Shown piece after piece: positions 9,506 through 19,310 of a stretch of 64,000 bases of DNA; position 1 is the first letter of the stretch; each line of letters begins with the position of its first letter. Position numbers and translations under genes: made by a program. Source of the DNA: M30B80 sp965656935 (GTDB taxonomy: Bacteria > Pseudomonadota > Alphaproteobacteria > Rhodobacterales > Rhodobacteraceae); contig CBFHMG010000004.1 of assembly GCA_965656935.1 (NCBI GenBank), positions 140,357-204,356 of the forward strand, written 5' to 3'. The notes beneath the pieces were generated by a model, which saw only the letters and a list, made by a program, of their open reading frames with translations, searched no databases and had not been told where the DNA came from.

Positions 9506-9826
9506 TAGGTCCGATCCTTGGATTGCGTGTTGCCCACAGCCTCGGCCCGCGCGGGGCCTGCTTCAATCGCGCGCGCAAAGCTGTGGCCGCTTGGGCGCTG
9601 GATCGCGCAGATCGGGGGGCGGCATCGGCAAGCGGTCGCGCGCCCTCGGGGCTGCAGGCCGCACAGGCGTTGTTTCGCCGCCCGCGCCTGCGCCTTTTGG
9701 CCAAGCCCCGCTGAGATCAGGCGGCCCACCCCTTGGCGTGGACGAAAGCGCCGCCCCGCTGCCTCTTACTCAGTGAGCGTCACCAAAGACATGACGCTTT
9801 TCAGGACCAATCAAGGAGAAAGACCT
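9506..9826. other. 321-base gap between the sigma factor and the EF-hand gene
   Basis: This stretch has several overlapping open frames on both strands because it is very GC-rich. None has a clear ribosome site, conserved motif or known family pattern. It probably carries the promoters of the two flanking divergent genes. An AAGGAGA ribosome site sits at its right end, serving the EF-hand gene. Confidence 0.5.
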
Positions 9827-10114
9827 ATGACGATCAGCTTTACATCGCGTCCGCAGGGCAATCGCCGTGTAACCCCTATCGCACTTGCCAGCCTCGCAAC
9901 CCTGATGGGGGCCGTGGTTGCCAGTTATGCAATGGGGCAGGGCATGGCCATGGACAGTGATGGCGATGGCCTTGTGTCCTACACCGAGCTTCTCGTGATC
10001 CTGCCCGAAGTGACGGGCGAGGAGTTCGCAGCGATGGATGTGGATGGCTCAGGCGCGTTGGACGAAGCCGAGCTGGCCGCGGCCCAAGATAGCGGCATGC
10101 TACCCGCAACCTGA
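9827..10114 (+). CDS. Small exported EF-hand calcium-binding protein
   Basis: 95 residues, start chosen because AAGGAGA lies 7 bases upstream of the ATG at 9827. A basic N-terminus is followed by a hydrophobic segment (ALASLATLMGAVVASYAMG) that looks like a signal peptide or anchor. Two canonical 12-residue EF-hand loops follow: DSDGDGLVSYTE and DVDGSGALDEAE, each with Asp/Ser/Gly ligands and a terminal Glu. It should bind calcium outside the cytoplasm. The physiological role is unknown; proximity to an ECF sigma gene hints at an envelope-stress or calcium-related function. Confidence 0.8.
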   Translation: MTISFTSRPQGNRRVTPIALASLATLMGAVVASYAMGQGMAMDSDGDGLVSYTELLVILPEVTGEEFAAMDVDGSGALDEAELAAAQDSGMLPAT

Positions 10115-10230
10115 GGGCGGAGCCGCTTTTGCGCGGTTTGATCCCGAGTTCCGATCCCCAGTGATCAGCCCCGCATGGGGGCGGCGCGACAGGTATCCCG
10201 TTGTCGCGCCGTCCTTGTTTTTGCGTGAAA

Positions 10231-10791
10231 TCAGGCCCCGCGGGAAATTGCGGCCACGCCTGTGCGCGCCACTTCCAAAAGGCCAAGCGGGCGCATCAGA
10301 TCGGCAAAAGCATCAATCTTCTCAGGGGTGCCCGTGATCTCGAAGACAAAGCTTTCCAAGGTCGAATCCACCACATTGGCGCGGAAAATCTCGGCCGTGC
10401 GCAAGGCTTCGACGCGGTGATCGCCCTTGCCTTTCACCTTGAACAAGGCCAGTTCGCGGCTGACATGGGGGCCTTCCACGGTCAGGTCATGCACCTCATG
10501 CACGGGCACCATACGGTCCAGCTGCATCTTGATCTGGTGGATCACCTGCGGCGTGCCCGATGTGACGATTGTAATGCGCGAGCGGTGGCCCTGATGGTCC
10601 ACCTCGGCCACTGTGAGGCTTTCGATATTATAGCCGCGCCCCGAGAACAGCCCGATCACACGCGCCAGCACACCTGCCTCGTTTTGGACCAATACCGCCA
10701 GCGTATGGGTCTCGATCGCGTCGGACATATGGCTGCGCAGGTCGTAGGCGGAATGGCTCGAAGAGCCTTTGTCGATTTTTAGAGGGGACAT
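10231..10791 (-). CDS. ilvH: Acetolactate synthase small (regulatory) subunit
   Basis: 186 residues. The ACT domain is at about residues 26-100 (THTLAVLVQNEAGVLARVIG, then LFSGRGYNIESLTVA), followed by the C-terminal ALS_ss_C domain (ELALFKVKGKGD, FEITGTPEKIDAFADLMRPL). It binds valine and controls the catalytic subunit encoded just upstream on the same strand (35-base spacing). Together they make acetolactate and acetohydroxybutyrate for Val/Leu/Ile synthesis. Expression is probably governed by the attenuator upstream of the large-subunit gene. Confidence 0.96.
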   Translation of the reverse strand: MSPLKIDKGSSSHSAYDLRSHMSDAIETHTLAVLVQNEAGVLARVIGLFSGRGYNIESLTVAEVDHQGHRSRITIVTSGTPQVIHQIKMQLDRMVPVHEVHDLTVEGPHVSRELALFKVKGKGDHRVEALRTAEIFRANVVDSTLESFVFEITGTPEKIDAFADLMRPLGLLEVARTGVAAISRGA

Positions 10792-10826
10792 GATGTCGTC
10801 CTTTTCCTTTATCTTTTTGCGGCCAA

Positions 10827-12581
<1,755 letters not shown>

Positions 12582-12629
12582 CGCTGTGTTCCTTATCTCG
12601 TCTATGCGTCTTTTATCGGTCGTTGATAC

Positions 12630-12657
12630 AAAAAAGCCCCCGGAGTTTTCCGAGGGC
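12630..12657 (-). terminator. Attenuator terminator ahead of ilvI
   Basis: On the minus strand a 9-base-pair stem (GCCCTCGGA / TCCGGGGGC, one G-T pair) closes a 4-base AAAC loop and is followed by six T. This is a textbook intrinsic terminator placed between the leader peptide (12682-12729) and the ilvI start (12581). A competing perfect 9-bp pairing exists between 12656-12664 and 12689-12697; it shares two bases with the terminator stem foot and covers the leader stop region, so it could act as the antiterminator or a pause hairpin. Confidence 0.88.
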
Positions 12658-12681
12658 GCATGGGGTTAACTATGGTTGTCG

Positions 12682-12729
12682 TCACCGACCCATGCGCGAA
12701 TTCCTCACTAGAACAAGAATACCGGACAT
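12682..12729 (-). CDS. ilv leader peptide (15 aa, ILVLV control codons)
   Basis: A 15-codon frame starts with ATG at 12729 and ends with TGA at 12682. It encodes MSGILVLVRNSRMGR, with five consecutive Ile/Leu/Val codons (ATT CTT GTT CTA GTG). An AAAGGAG ribosome site lies 11-12 bases upstream of the ATG. The frame stops 24 bases before the terminator hairpin. Ribosome stalling at these codons when charged branched-chain tRNAs are scarce should prevent terminator formation and allow ilvI-ilvH transcription. The coding assignment rests on the codon run, ribosome site and position. Confidence 0.85.
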   Translation of the reverse strand: MSGILVLVRNSRMGR

Positions 12730-13163
12730 AAAACCCGAAGCTCCTTTGCGTATTCGGTGGGACATTATGAGCGGCAAACAGGGGCGTCAACAGCCAAAAC
12801 CGTGAATAATATGTCGTGAGGCACATTTTTTGCGCAATAATGAAACGATTTTGGGTTTCTGGGGTGTCATTTGTTGCCGTGGATGATTCTGCAGAGGGGG
12901 GCTGCTTTTTGGGGGGCTCCGCCATTTCTGCACAGTGGCGGTCTATTGCGGGTGCCTGCGCACTAGGCATCTGGCCATTCGCTAAGCAATTTCACCGTTT
13001 GACGCCCGTTTTGGCTGGATTGGTAAAGAAATATTACAAAAAATGGCAAAAACTTTGAAAAACCGTTTGCGGCCAGCGTTTGCATCGCTAACGTGAGCGG
13101 ACACAGAAACGAAAATCCGATGCCCGGAGGGGGTGGTTGGATTTCCAAAGGGGAGGATACCTT
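12730..13163. promoter_or_regulatory. Divergent intergenic region between the ilv leader and the TRAP operon
   Basis: About 430 bases lie between the ilv leader (minus) and dctP (plus). The stretch is more AT-rich than the flanks, notably around 12790-12880 and 13010-13080, as expected for promoters. A GGGGAGGA ribosome site precedes dctP. Open frames in this region lack family support and are not called as genes. I could not assign specific -35/-10 boxes with confidence. Confidence 0.5.
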
Positions 13164-14249
13164 ATGGATCGTCGTTCTTTCTTGAGAACATCTGCAGTCG
13201 GCGGTGCCGCTGCAGCATCCACTACGCTCGCAGCGCCACTTTATGCGCAGGGCAACCGTACACTGACTCTGGTAACGTCCGTTCCTGACGGCTTTGCCAT
13301 TTTTGATGACGCGGCACAGACAGCGATCGATTACATCGCTGCAATGACTGACGGTCAGCTGACCTTCAACAAGAACTCCGCGGGCTCGCTTGTTGGCGCG
13401 TTCGAAGTGTTCGACGCTGTATCTGCAGGTCAGGCCGATGTGTATCACTCGGCAGAATACTACTTCTTGAACCAGCACCCAGCTTTCGCATTCTTCACCT
13501 CCGTGCCTTTCGGCATGACGGCGCAGGAAATGGCGAACTGGTACTACCAGCGTGGTGGTCAGGATCTTCATGACGAACTGTCGTCGCTCTTCAACCTCAA
13601 GCCCATCATGTGCGGCATGACAGCGATGCAGCCCGGCGGTTGGTTCAACAAAGAGATCAATTCGGTCGACGATCTTCAGGGTCTTCGCTTCCGTATGCCA
13701 GGCCAGGGTGGTCAGGTTCTCGGTCGTCTTGGCGCATCGGTTCAGAACATCCCAGGTGGCGAAATCTACCAGGCGCTGTCCTCTGGTCAGATCGACGGTG
13801 CGGAGTGGATCGGTCCTTACGCGGATGAGCGCATGGGCTTCCAGGAAGTTACCAACACTTACTATGCCGCTGGTTTCCACGAGCCAGGCTCTGCATTGTG
13901 CTTGAGCTTCAACCTCGAGATCTGGGAATCGCTGACACCTGCACAGCAGCGTATCTGTGAAGTGGCATGCCAAGCCGCACACGCAGAAAACACTGCATTG
14001 TCGCTTGCTGAAAACGGTGCAGCACTTGCCCGTCTCGAAGCGGGTGGTACGCAGGTTCGCCAGTTCCCAGAAGACGTTTGGGATGCATTCGGTGCAGCCG
14101 CTGCAGAAGTACGCGAAGAAAACATGAGCGATGAAATCTACGCAAACATCGCAGAAAGCTACTTCGCAAGCCAAGCGGAATCGGCCGGCTGGTACGAGAT
14201 CGCCGATGGCGAGTACATGCGTCAGCGTAACCGCGTTAACGCAGGCTAA
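13164..14249 (+). CDS. TRAP transporter solute-binding protein (DctP type)
   Basis: 361 residues from the ATG at 13164, which has a GGGGAGGA ribosome site. The N-terminus is a twin-arginine signal (DRRSFLRTSAVGGAAAA) ending near LYAQG. The mature protein has the DctP-family periplasmic binding fold, with conserved patterns such as VDDLQGLRFRMPGQGG and GEIYQALSSGQIDGAEWIGP. It resembles the mannitol/chloroaromatic or 2-oxo-acid branch of TRAP binding proteins; the true ligand is unknown. Codon use (GGT, CGT, GCA preferred) differs from neighbours, which fits very high expression. A 10-bp hairpin separates it from the permease genes. Confidence 0.92.
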   Translation: MDRRSFLRTSAVGGAAAASTTLAAPLYAQGNRTLTLVTSVPDGFAIFDDAAQTAIDYIAAMTDGQLTFNKNSAGSLVGAFEVFDAVSAGQADVYHSAEYYFLNQHPAFAFFTSVPFGMTAQEMANWYYQRGGQDLHDELSSLFNLKPIMCGMTAMQPGGWFNKEINSVDDLQGLRFRMPGQGGQVLGRLGASVQNIPGGEIYQALSSGQIDGAEWIGPYADERMGFQEVTNTYYAAGFHEPGSALCLSFNLEIWESLTPAQQRICEVACQAAHAENTALSLAENGAALARLEAGGTQVRQFPEDVWDAFGAAAAEVREENMSDEIYANIAESYFASQAESAGWYEIADGEYMRQRNRVNAG

Positions 14250-14269
14250 ACCAAGCTGAACTACACCGT

Positions 14270-14299
14270 CCCGCCCATGCCATTTGCGCCATGGGCGGG
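14270..14299 (+). other. Intercistronic hairpin after the TRAP binding-protein gene
   Basis: A perfect 10-bp stem (CCCGCCCATG / CATGGGCGGG) with a 10-base loop lies 20 bases after the dctP stop. There is no T-run, so it is probably not a full terminator. Such hairpins often protect the upstream binding-protein mRNA from 3' decay or cause partial termination, giving more binding protein than membrane subunits. Confidence 0.75.
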
Positions 14300-14374
14300 G
14301 CAATCTGTTTATCGACTGACTTTGTGCTAAGGTGATCGCCTGCACATCAGTGCCGTTGTCTAAGGGATCGCCGC

Positions 14375-15274
14375 ATGCTTGATGCTATTCTCTGGCTACT
14401 GACGAATTTCGCGCTTGCCCCGTACCACCTGTTTCTTGCCATCGCCAATCCGGCTGCGTGGTTGAACTGGGGGGATCGAGAGGCCTTGGTGCGCTTCATC
14501 TATTACGGCGCCTCTACTGAATTTTTCTTTGTTGTCACCACAATATTCCTTGTGATCACCGCGCTCGGCATGGCCTGGAAGCGCGAGATCCTGTGGTGGT
14601 GTGTGCGTGTCCTCGAAGCGCTGGCCAATGGGGTTGGCCGTATCGCGGCATGGGCGGGGCTTTTGATGGTCCTTCAGCAGGTTATGATCGTGTTCCTCCA
14701 GCGCATCTTTCGCGTGGCCCAGATCGAGATCGGGCCTTTGGGGACAGCCTTTGTCCAAGACCTCAGCTGGTTTGGCGAAGAGTTGAAGCTTTATAACGCG
14801 ATGGTTGTGTGCCTTTGCGTCAGCTATACCTTTGTGCAGGGTGGCCATGTGCGTGTGGACCTTGTTTATTCCGCCGTGAAATTCCGCACCAAGCGGATGA
14901 TGGATATGATCTTCTCTATCGTCTTCATGGTGCCTGCCATCGTGCTTACTTACATGTATGCGTGGTTCTTCATGTGGCGCCATCTGGTGCTGCCGGGCCC
15001 TTCGGCGACAGGCCAGTTGGACCGGATGTTAATGCAATCCCGCGTTATGCGCTGGAATGTGGAAACCATCGGCTTCAGCCCAAACGGCTTTAACGCGTAT
15101 TTCCTCTTCAAAATTCTGATCGTTGCCTTCTGCATCTTGGTGTTTTTGCAAGCGATCACCTTTTTCTGGCGCTCCTATCTGGAATGGCTGGAGGGCGAGG
15201 AAAGCGAAGGCAAATATCTTGACCGCGATAAAATGGGCGATGAAACAGCAGAAACTGCTGCAGCCATCCACTAA
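14375..15274 (+). CDS. TRAP transporter small permease (DctQ type)
   Basis: 299 residues, longer than the usual 160-220 of DctQ proteins. Hydrophobic segments are seen near FIYYGASTEFFFVVTTIFLV, IAAWAGLLMVLQQVMIVFL, MIFSIVFMVPAIVLTYMYAW and ILIVAFCILVFLQAITFFWR. The core DctQ-like pattern (YNAMVVCLCVSYTFVQGGHV, RVDLVYSAV) is present. It partners the large permease encoded 54 bases downstream and links the binding protein to the sodium-driven transporter in the inner membrane. The last 25 residues are acidic and cytoplasmic. Confidence 0.88.
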   Translation: MLDAILWLLTNFALAPYHLFLAIANPAAWLNWGDREALVRFIYYGASTEFFFVVTTIFLVITALGMAWKREILWWCVRVLEALANGVGRIAAWAGLLMVLQQVMIVFLQRIFRVAQIEIGPLGTAFVQDLSWFGEELKLYNAMVVCLCVSYTFVQGGHVRVDLVYSAVKFRTKRMMDMIFSIVFMVPAIVLTYMYAWFFMWRHLVLPGPSATGQLDRMLMQSRVMRWNVETIGFSPNGFNAYFLFKILIVAFCILVFLQAITFFWRSYLEWLEGEESEGKYLDRDKMGDETAETAAAIH

Positions 15275-15328
15275 CAAGATCAGACAAGTCGGCCCTGCAA
15301 GAAGGCCGCATAGAAGGGACTTTCACTT

Positions 15329-17686
15329 ATGATTTTCGGTTTGGATGGGGTCGAAATTGGTCTGATCATCGTGTTCCTCACGTTGTTCTCGGGGATCATG
15401 ACAGGGTTTCCAGTGGCCTTTGCCATTGGCGGCGCAGGGGTTATTTCCTTCACGATTATCGCAGCACTCGATAGTGCTGGTATTCTGATCCACCAAGCGA
15501 TTGATTATAATTCGGCCGAGTTTGGGGCTTTGATCGCCGAAGGCGTCGCGCGAGACTCGATTTCCGTCTTCAGATACCCCGAACTGCCACGGGTCGAAGA
15601 AGCTCTGTTCCCCGATGGCTGGCAAACCGCGATGGACCGCAACCTGTCCTTCATCGTGAACCGCATGAACGAGCGCGTGATTGCGGGACAATCCATCGAG
15701 ACGCTGCTGGCGGTGTCCATGTTCGTGATGATGGGCATCACGCTGGAACGCTCCAAGATCGCCGAGGATTTGTTGACGACAATGGCCCGCGTCTTCGGCC
15801 CGCTGCCAGGTGGTCTGGCGGTTTCTATTGTCCTTGTGGGCGCGTTCCTCGCGGCCTCGACAGGTATTGTCGGCGCGACGGTTGTCACCATGGGCTTGCT
15901 GGCCCTGCCCACGATGCTGCGCAACAATTACTCGCCCGAACTGGCAACAGGTGTGATCGCGGCTTCGGGCACCTTGGGGCAGATCATTCCGCCCTCCATC
16001 GTGATCGTATTGCTGGGAACGCTTGTGGGCGATCTCTATGCCACGGGTCAGGAAACACGCGCACAGCTTGCAGGATGTAGCGATGCGCTGACATATCTGG
16101 GTGAGCCTGCCGTTCTGTCTGTCGGCACCTTGTTCCAAGCCGCCCTTCTGCCCGGTATTTTCTTGGCCTTCCTCTATGGCGCCTATGCATTCGGCTTTGC
16201 GCTCTGGCGGCCAAGCGCGGCCCCGCCCGTTCAATTCGGCGCAAGCACACAAGAGCCTGTGACCCGCAACGAGGCGCTGACATGGTACCTGATCGCGCCA
16301 GTGGCGTTGATCGCGGCTGTCGTGATCGGCGGGCAAGTCGGGCTGGTCGGGTCGCAATCTGTCTTTGTGTCCGACTATGCCGAACGTGAAGAGCGCTCGG
16401 CCCTGCGGACCAATGTGTCCGAGCAGTGCCAGATCGCCATGATTGATCTGCACGGACAAGAGGCATGGGATGAATCCTTGGCAACCTCGACGGCACAAGC
16501 TGCGGCGGGTGTCTCGGACGAAGTGGTTCTGCTGACCGATGAGGAACGCGCCACAGCCATCGCCACGGCCTTGGATAACGTCGCCCCCATCGGCACGGGT
16601 ATCGCTGTTGTCGTGGTGCTTCTGGGGCTAGTCCTGATCCTTGCGCGTGGTGTCTCTCCAAGCGCGAACCCGATGCCCCTGATCATTGGTGGCGTTGGCT
16701 TGGTGCTGGTCTGTTTGGCTGATATTCTGTTCGTCGGGCCCTCGACCTCGGCGGGGACCACGACCGTGATTATGGCCATCCCGATGATCATAGCGCTTTA
16801 CGGAACCCGCGAGGCGATGATCCGCTGTGCCCAGAACGAGCTGTTGCGCGTGGTGTTCCCACCGCTGATCCTGATTGTGGCCGTCTTGGGCTCGATCCTT
16901 GGTGGTATCACCAATCCGACACCTGCTGCTGCACTTGGTGCCGCGGGCGCGATCATGCTGGCCGCTTATCGCAAGCTTAAGGAAGAAAACGGCCTGTCGA
17001 AGATCATCATCTGGGCCAGCTTTGCCATTGTGATCATGATCCTTGTCGGGGTGAATTTCGACCTGCGGATCACACGTGAAGATGTGCCACTCGTAGATTG
17101 GATCGCCTATATCGTGGCGCAATTCGCGTATCACTTTGCCTTCTTCGGCTTGCTCTATGGCTGCTATGTGCTGTTCCGCACCTCTGTCCTGTCGCCAGTG
17201 GTGCGCGAGACGGCGAAGGTAACCAGCATGGTTTTCACCATTCTGATCGGCTCGCAGATCCTGAACCTCGTGCTGATCTCCTTCGGGGGTGAACATTACA
17301 TCCAGCAATTCTTGCGGGCTTTCGACAATGAAATGGTCGTCTTCTTGCTGGTGATGCTGATCCTGTTTGTGCTTGGCTTCGTGCTCGATTTCCTCGAGAT
17401 CATTTATATTGTGATCCCGATTGTGGGGCCTGTGATCTATGGCGGCACGCTGGACCCGAAATGGGTGACCATCATGATCGCGGTCAATTTGCAGACCTCC
17501 TTCCTGACACCGCCTTTCGGCTTTGCGCTGTTCTATCTGCGCGGTGTGGCCCCTGCAGGGGTGACCACAGGCCATATCTATCGCGGGGTGATCCCTTTCG
17601 TGTTGATCCAAGTGGTGGGGCTCTCGCTTCTGTGGCTCTTCCCGTCGATCGTGACATTCGTGCCGGATCTTCTGCCAAATAACTAA
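15329..17686 (+). CDS. TRAP transporter large permease (DctM type), enlarged
   Basis: 785 residues, far above the about 430 of a standard DctM. DctM-like blocks are present: ETLLAVSMFVMMGITLERSK, GALVSIV-type helices (PGGLAVSIVLVGAFLAASTG), GVIAASGTLGQIIPPSIVIV, and near the C-terminus VLDFLEIIYIVIPIVGPVIY and LTPPFGFALFYLRGVAP. Two extra soluble insertions are visible: residues about 55-110 and a Cys-containing segment near residues 345-415 (RTNVSEQCQIAMIDLHGQEA). Additional membrane segments lie between. It should be the ion-coupled channel subunit. Similar long forms occur in other Rhodobacteraceae TRAP systems, so a frameshift fusion is unlikely. Confidence 0.88.
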   Translation: MIFGLDGVEIGLIIVFLTLFSGIMTGFPVAFAIGGAGVISFTIIAALDSAGILIHQAIDYNSAEFGALIAEGVARDSISVFRYPELPRVEEALFPDGWQTAMDRNLSFIVNRMNERVIAGQSIETLLAVSMFVMMGITLERSKIAEDLLTTMARVFGPLPGGLAVSIVLVGAFLAASTGIVGATVVTMGLLALPTMLRNNYSPELATGVIAASGTLGQIIPPSIVIVLLGTLVGDLYATGQETRAQLAGCSDALTYLGEPAVLSVGTLFQAALLPGIFLAFLYGAYAFGFALWRPSAAPPVQFGASTQEPVTRNEALTWYLIAPVALIAAVVIGGQVGLVGSQSVFVSDYAEREERSALRTNVSEQCQIAMIDLHGQEAWDESLATSTAQAAAGVSDEVVLLTDEERATAIATALDNVAPIGTGIAVVVVLLGLVLILARGVSPSANPMPLIIGGVGLVLVCLADILFVGPSTSAGTTTVIMAIPMIIALYGTREAMIRCAQNELLRVVFPPLILIVAVLGSILGGITNPTPAAALGAAGAIMLAAYRKLKEENGLSKIIIWASFAIVIMILVGVNFDLRITREDVPLVDWIAYIVAQFAYHFAFFGLLYGCYVLFRTSVLSPVVRETAKVTSMVFTILIGSQILNLVLISFGGEHYIQQFLRAFDNEMVVFLLVMLILFVLGFVLDFLEIIYIVIPIVGPVIYGGTLDPKWVTIMIAVNLQTSFLTPPFGFALFYLRGVAPAGVTTGHIYRGVIPFVLIQVVGLSLLWLFPSIVTFVPDLLPNN

Positions 17687-17711
17687 GGCACTCAGCTTTA
17701 ATGCAGATAAG

Positions 17712-17740
17712 AAAAGGGGCGGCCAATTGGCCGCCCTTTT
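17712..17740. terminator. Bidirectional terminator after the TRAP operon
   Basis: A near-perfect palindrome (GGGCGGCC-AATT-GGCCGCCC, 17717-17736) is flanked by AAAA on the left and TTTT on the right, so it can stop transcription in both directions. It sits between the TRAP operon end (17686) and the convergent bpt gene end (17799). Confidence 0.88.
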
Positions 17741-17773
17741 GCTTTGAACATCTGACTAAAGTCAGAGCCTCTT

Positions 17774-17803
17774 CCTTGCGGGCCTAATCCTTGCGGGCCT
17801 AAT
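17774..17803. repeat. 15-base tandem duplication at the bpt stop codon
   Basis: The unit ccttgcgggcctaat is present twice in a row (17774-17788 and 17789-17803), with a partial third copy beginning at 17804. On the minus strand it spans the end and stop codon of bpt, so each unit reads as Arg-Lys-Asp-stop-Ala in frame. It looks like a slippage duplication with no effect on the protein. Confidence 0.85.
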
Positions 17804-18638
17804 CTTTGCGGGATTGCGGCTCGGCCATACGGTCGGGCAGGGTGATTTGCGCCACCTGCTCGGCAATCGGCTGCACGGAAAGGGGATGGGTCTGGTTGGA
17901 ATATTCCTCGGGGTTCTCAAGCGGCGTCCATTCGCCCCCTACAAAGACCTCTAGCGCGGGAAAGCCCGCCTTATAGCCCATCTTGTCTGATCCAGGCACC
18001 CAATAGCCAAGATAGACATAAGGCAGCCCCGCCTCGCGCGCGACCTCCACATGATCAAGGATCACATAGGTTCCAAGCGATTGTTTCTGCATGTCTGGGT
18101 CATAGAAGGAATAGACAAGGCTCAACCCGTCATCCAGCACATCGGTCAGGCAAACGGCTGCCAAACCCTCATCCGTCTTGGCGGCATCGCGATATTCAAT
18201 CACCCGACTGCGCACAGGGGTTTCCTCGATCATCGCGGCAAATTCGAAGACATCCATATCCGCCATCCCACCCGAGGCGTGGCGGTTATCAAGATAGCGG
18301 CGGAAGAGGTTATATTGCTCCTCCGTGGCCCAAGGGGATCGCGCACTGCGTGTCAGCCCTGCATTGCGCTTGAGAATGCGCTTATGGCTGCGGCTGGGGG
18401 CGAAATCGGCCACCCTGATCCGCGCGGACATACAGGCCGAGCAATCCGCACAAGAGGGGCGGTAGAGCACATTCTGCGAGCGGCGGAAGCCTTGCTTGGA
18501 GAGCGCATCATTCAACTGGCCCGCATGTTCGCCCTGCAAGGCGGTAAAGAGTTTACGTTCCCGCCGACCATCAAGATAGGGGCAGGTTTGCGGGGCCGTC
18601 ACATAGAATTGCGGTGCTATCGGGAGTGAATGACGCAT
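17799..18638 (-). CDS. bpt: Aspartate/glutamate leucyltransferase (arginyltransferase family)
   Basis: 279 residues, the family length. The N-terminal ATE_N domain has the conserved cysteine-rich pattern FYVTAPQTCPYLDGRRERKL and RPSCADCSACMSARI. The C-terminal half carries the acyltransferase core (DDGLSLVYSFYDPDM, QKQSLGTYVILDHVEVA, YLGYWVPGSDKMGYK). Bacterial members transfer leucine to proteins starting with Asp or Glu, marking them for ClpS/ClpAP degradation. The stop codon lies within a 15-base tandem repeat. Confidence 0.93.
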   Translation of the reverse strand: MRHSLPIAPQFYVTAPQTCPYLDGRRERKLFTALQGEHAGQLNDALSKQGFRRSQNVLYRPSCADCSACMSARIRVADFAPSRSHKRILKRNAGLTRSARSPWATEEQYNLFRRYLDNRHASGGMADMDVFEFAAMIEETPVRSRVIEYRDAAKTDEGLAAVCLTDVLDDGLSLVYSFYDPDMQKQSLGTYVILDHVEVAREAGLPYVYLGYWVPGSDKMGYKAGFPALEVFVGGEWTPLENPEEYSNQTHPLSVQPIAEQVAQITLPDRMAEPQSRKD

Positions 18639-18728
18639 TACATCTCGATACTGTTACGGAAGGAAGCCTGCAACAGCTTCCCCCTTTCTCGCAACAGATT
18701 TTTCACAAAAGCGCCCCCGCAGGGACAC

Positions 18729-19175
18729 TCAGCGTGGGCGATTAATGGCCGCCGATCCAATCAGAAGGTCATGCAGGCCTTGCCCGCGACCGCCAAACAT
18801 CATCATCACGATGGACAGGATTTGCGGCAGGAAAAATGCCGAACTGACCAGAAAAGCCAAGGTGTGAAGGGCGGCTTCCCCGCTGGAGAACTGCATGCCC
18901 GTGGGGCCGCGCAGCTCGATATTCATCACCCGCATACCCCATGTGGCCGAGCGCGATGAGATGGTGAACCAGCGATAGGCAAAGGTCACAGCGATATAGA
19001 AAATCGGCCAGAGGAACCACGCGATGCCAAAGGTCAAAAGCCCCAGCAAAAGGGTCGCCACTGTCACAAGGATCACGTCAATCACCCATGCAAAGAGGCG
19101 CTTGATGGTCACGCCCTCATAAAAGGCCGCTTGGTGATAGGGATCGGGAAGGCTTGAATTCATAGAGGTAGACAT
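18729..19175 (-). CDS. RDD family membrane protein
   Basis: 148 residues from the ATG at 19175 (an ATG at 19163 is also possible). The RDD signature is split across the protein: YEGVTIKRLFAWVIDVILVT at the first helix and WGMRVMNIELRGPTG later. Three to four hydrophobic segments are visible (VILVTVATLLLGLLTFGIAW, FLWPIFYIAVTFAYRW, LAFLVSSAFFLPQILSIVMM), and the protein ends in GLHDLLIGSAAINR, typical of the family. Its function is not established, though some members have been linked to ion exchange. It is encoded between bpt and a DUF2852 gene on the same strand. Confidence 0.88.
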   Translation of the reverse strand: MSTSMNSSLPDPYHQAAFYEGVTIKRLFAWVIDVILVTVATLLLGLLTFGIAWFLWPIFYIAVTFAYRWFTISSRSATWGMRVMNIELRGPTGMQFSSGEAALHTLAFLVSSAFFLPQILSIVMMMFGGRGQGLHDLLIGSAAINRPR

Positions 19176-19310
19176 GGGTCTGTCCCTGCGATTTGTAAAA
19201 TGTATTTTTCGAGGTTGCGCCATTTAAACTTGGGGGAGGGGGCAGGCGCAACCCCGTGAAACCAGCCACACCCAAGGGAGAGGAGGGGGCGTGGCTGGCA
19301 GGTTGGCGGT

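Noticed and set aside
9477..9729. Short frames upstream of the ECF sigma gene that might encode an anti-sigma factor
   Set aside because: Arg/Ala/Pro-rich with no zinc-binding or helical anti-sigma pattern and no ribosome site.
12816..13058. 80-codon frame upstream of the TRAP operon
   Set aside because: No ribosome site or family pattern; lies in an AT-rich promoter region.
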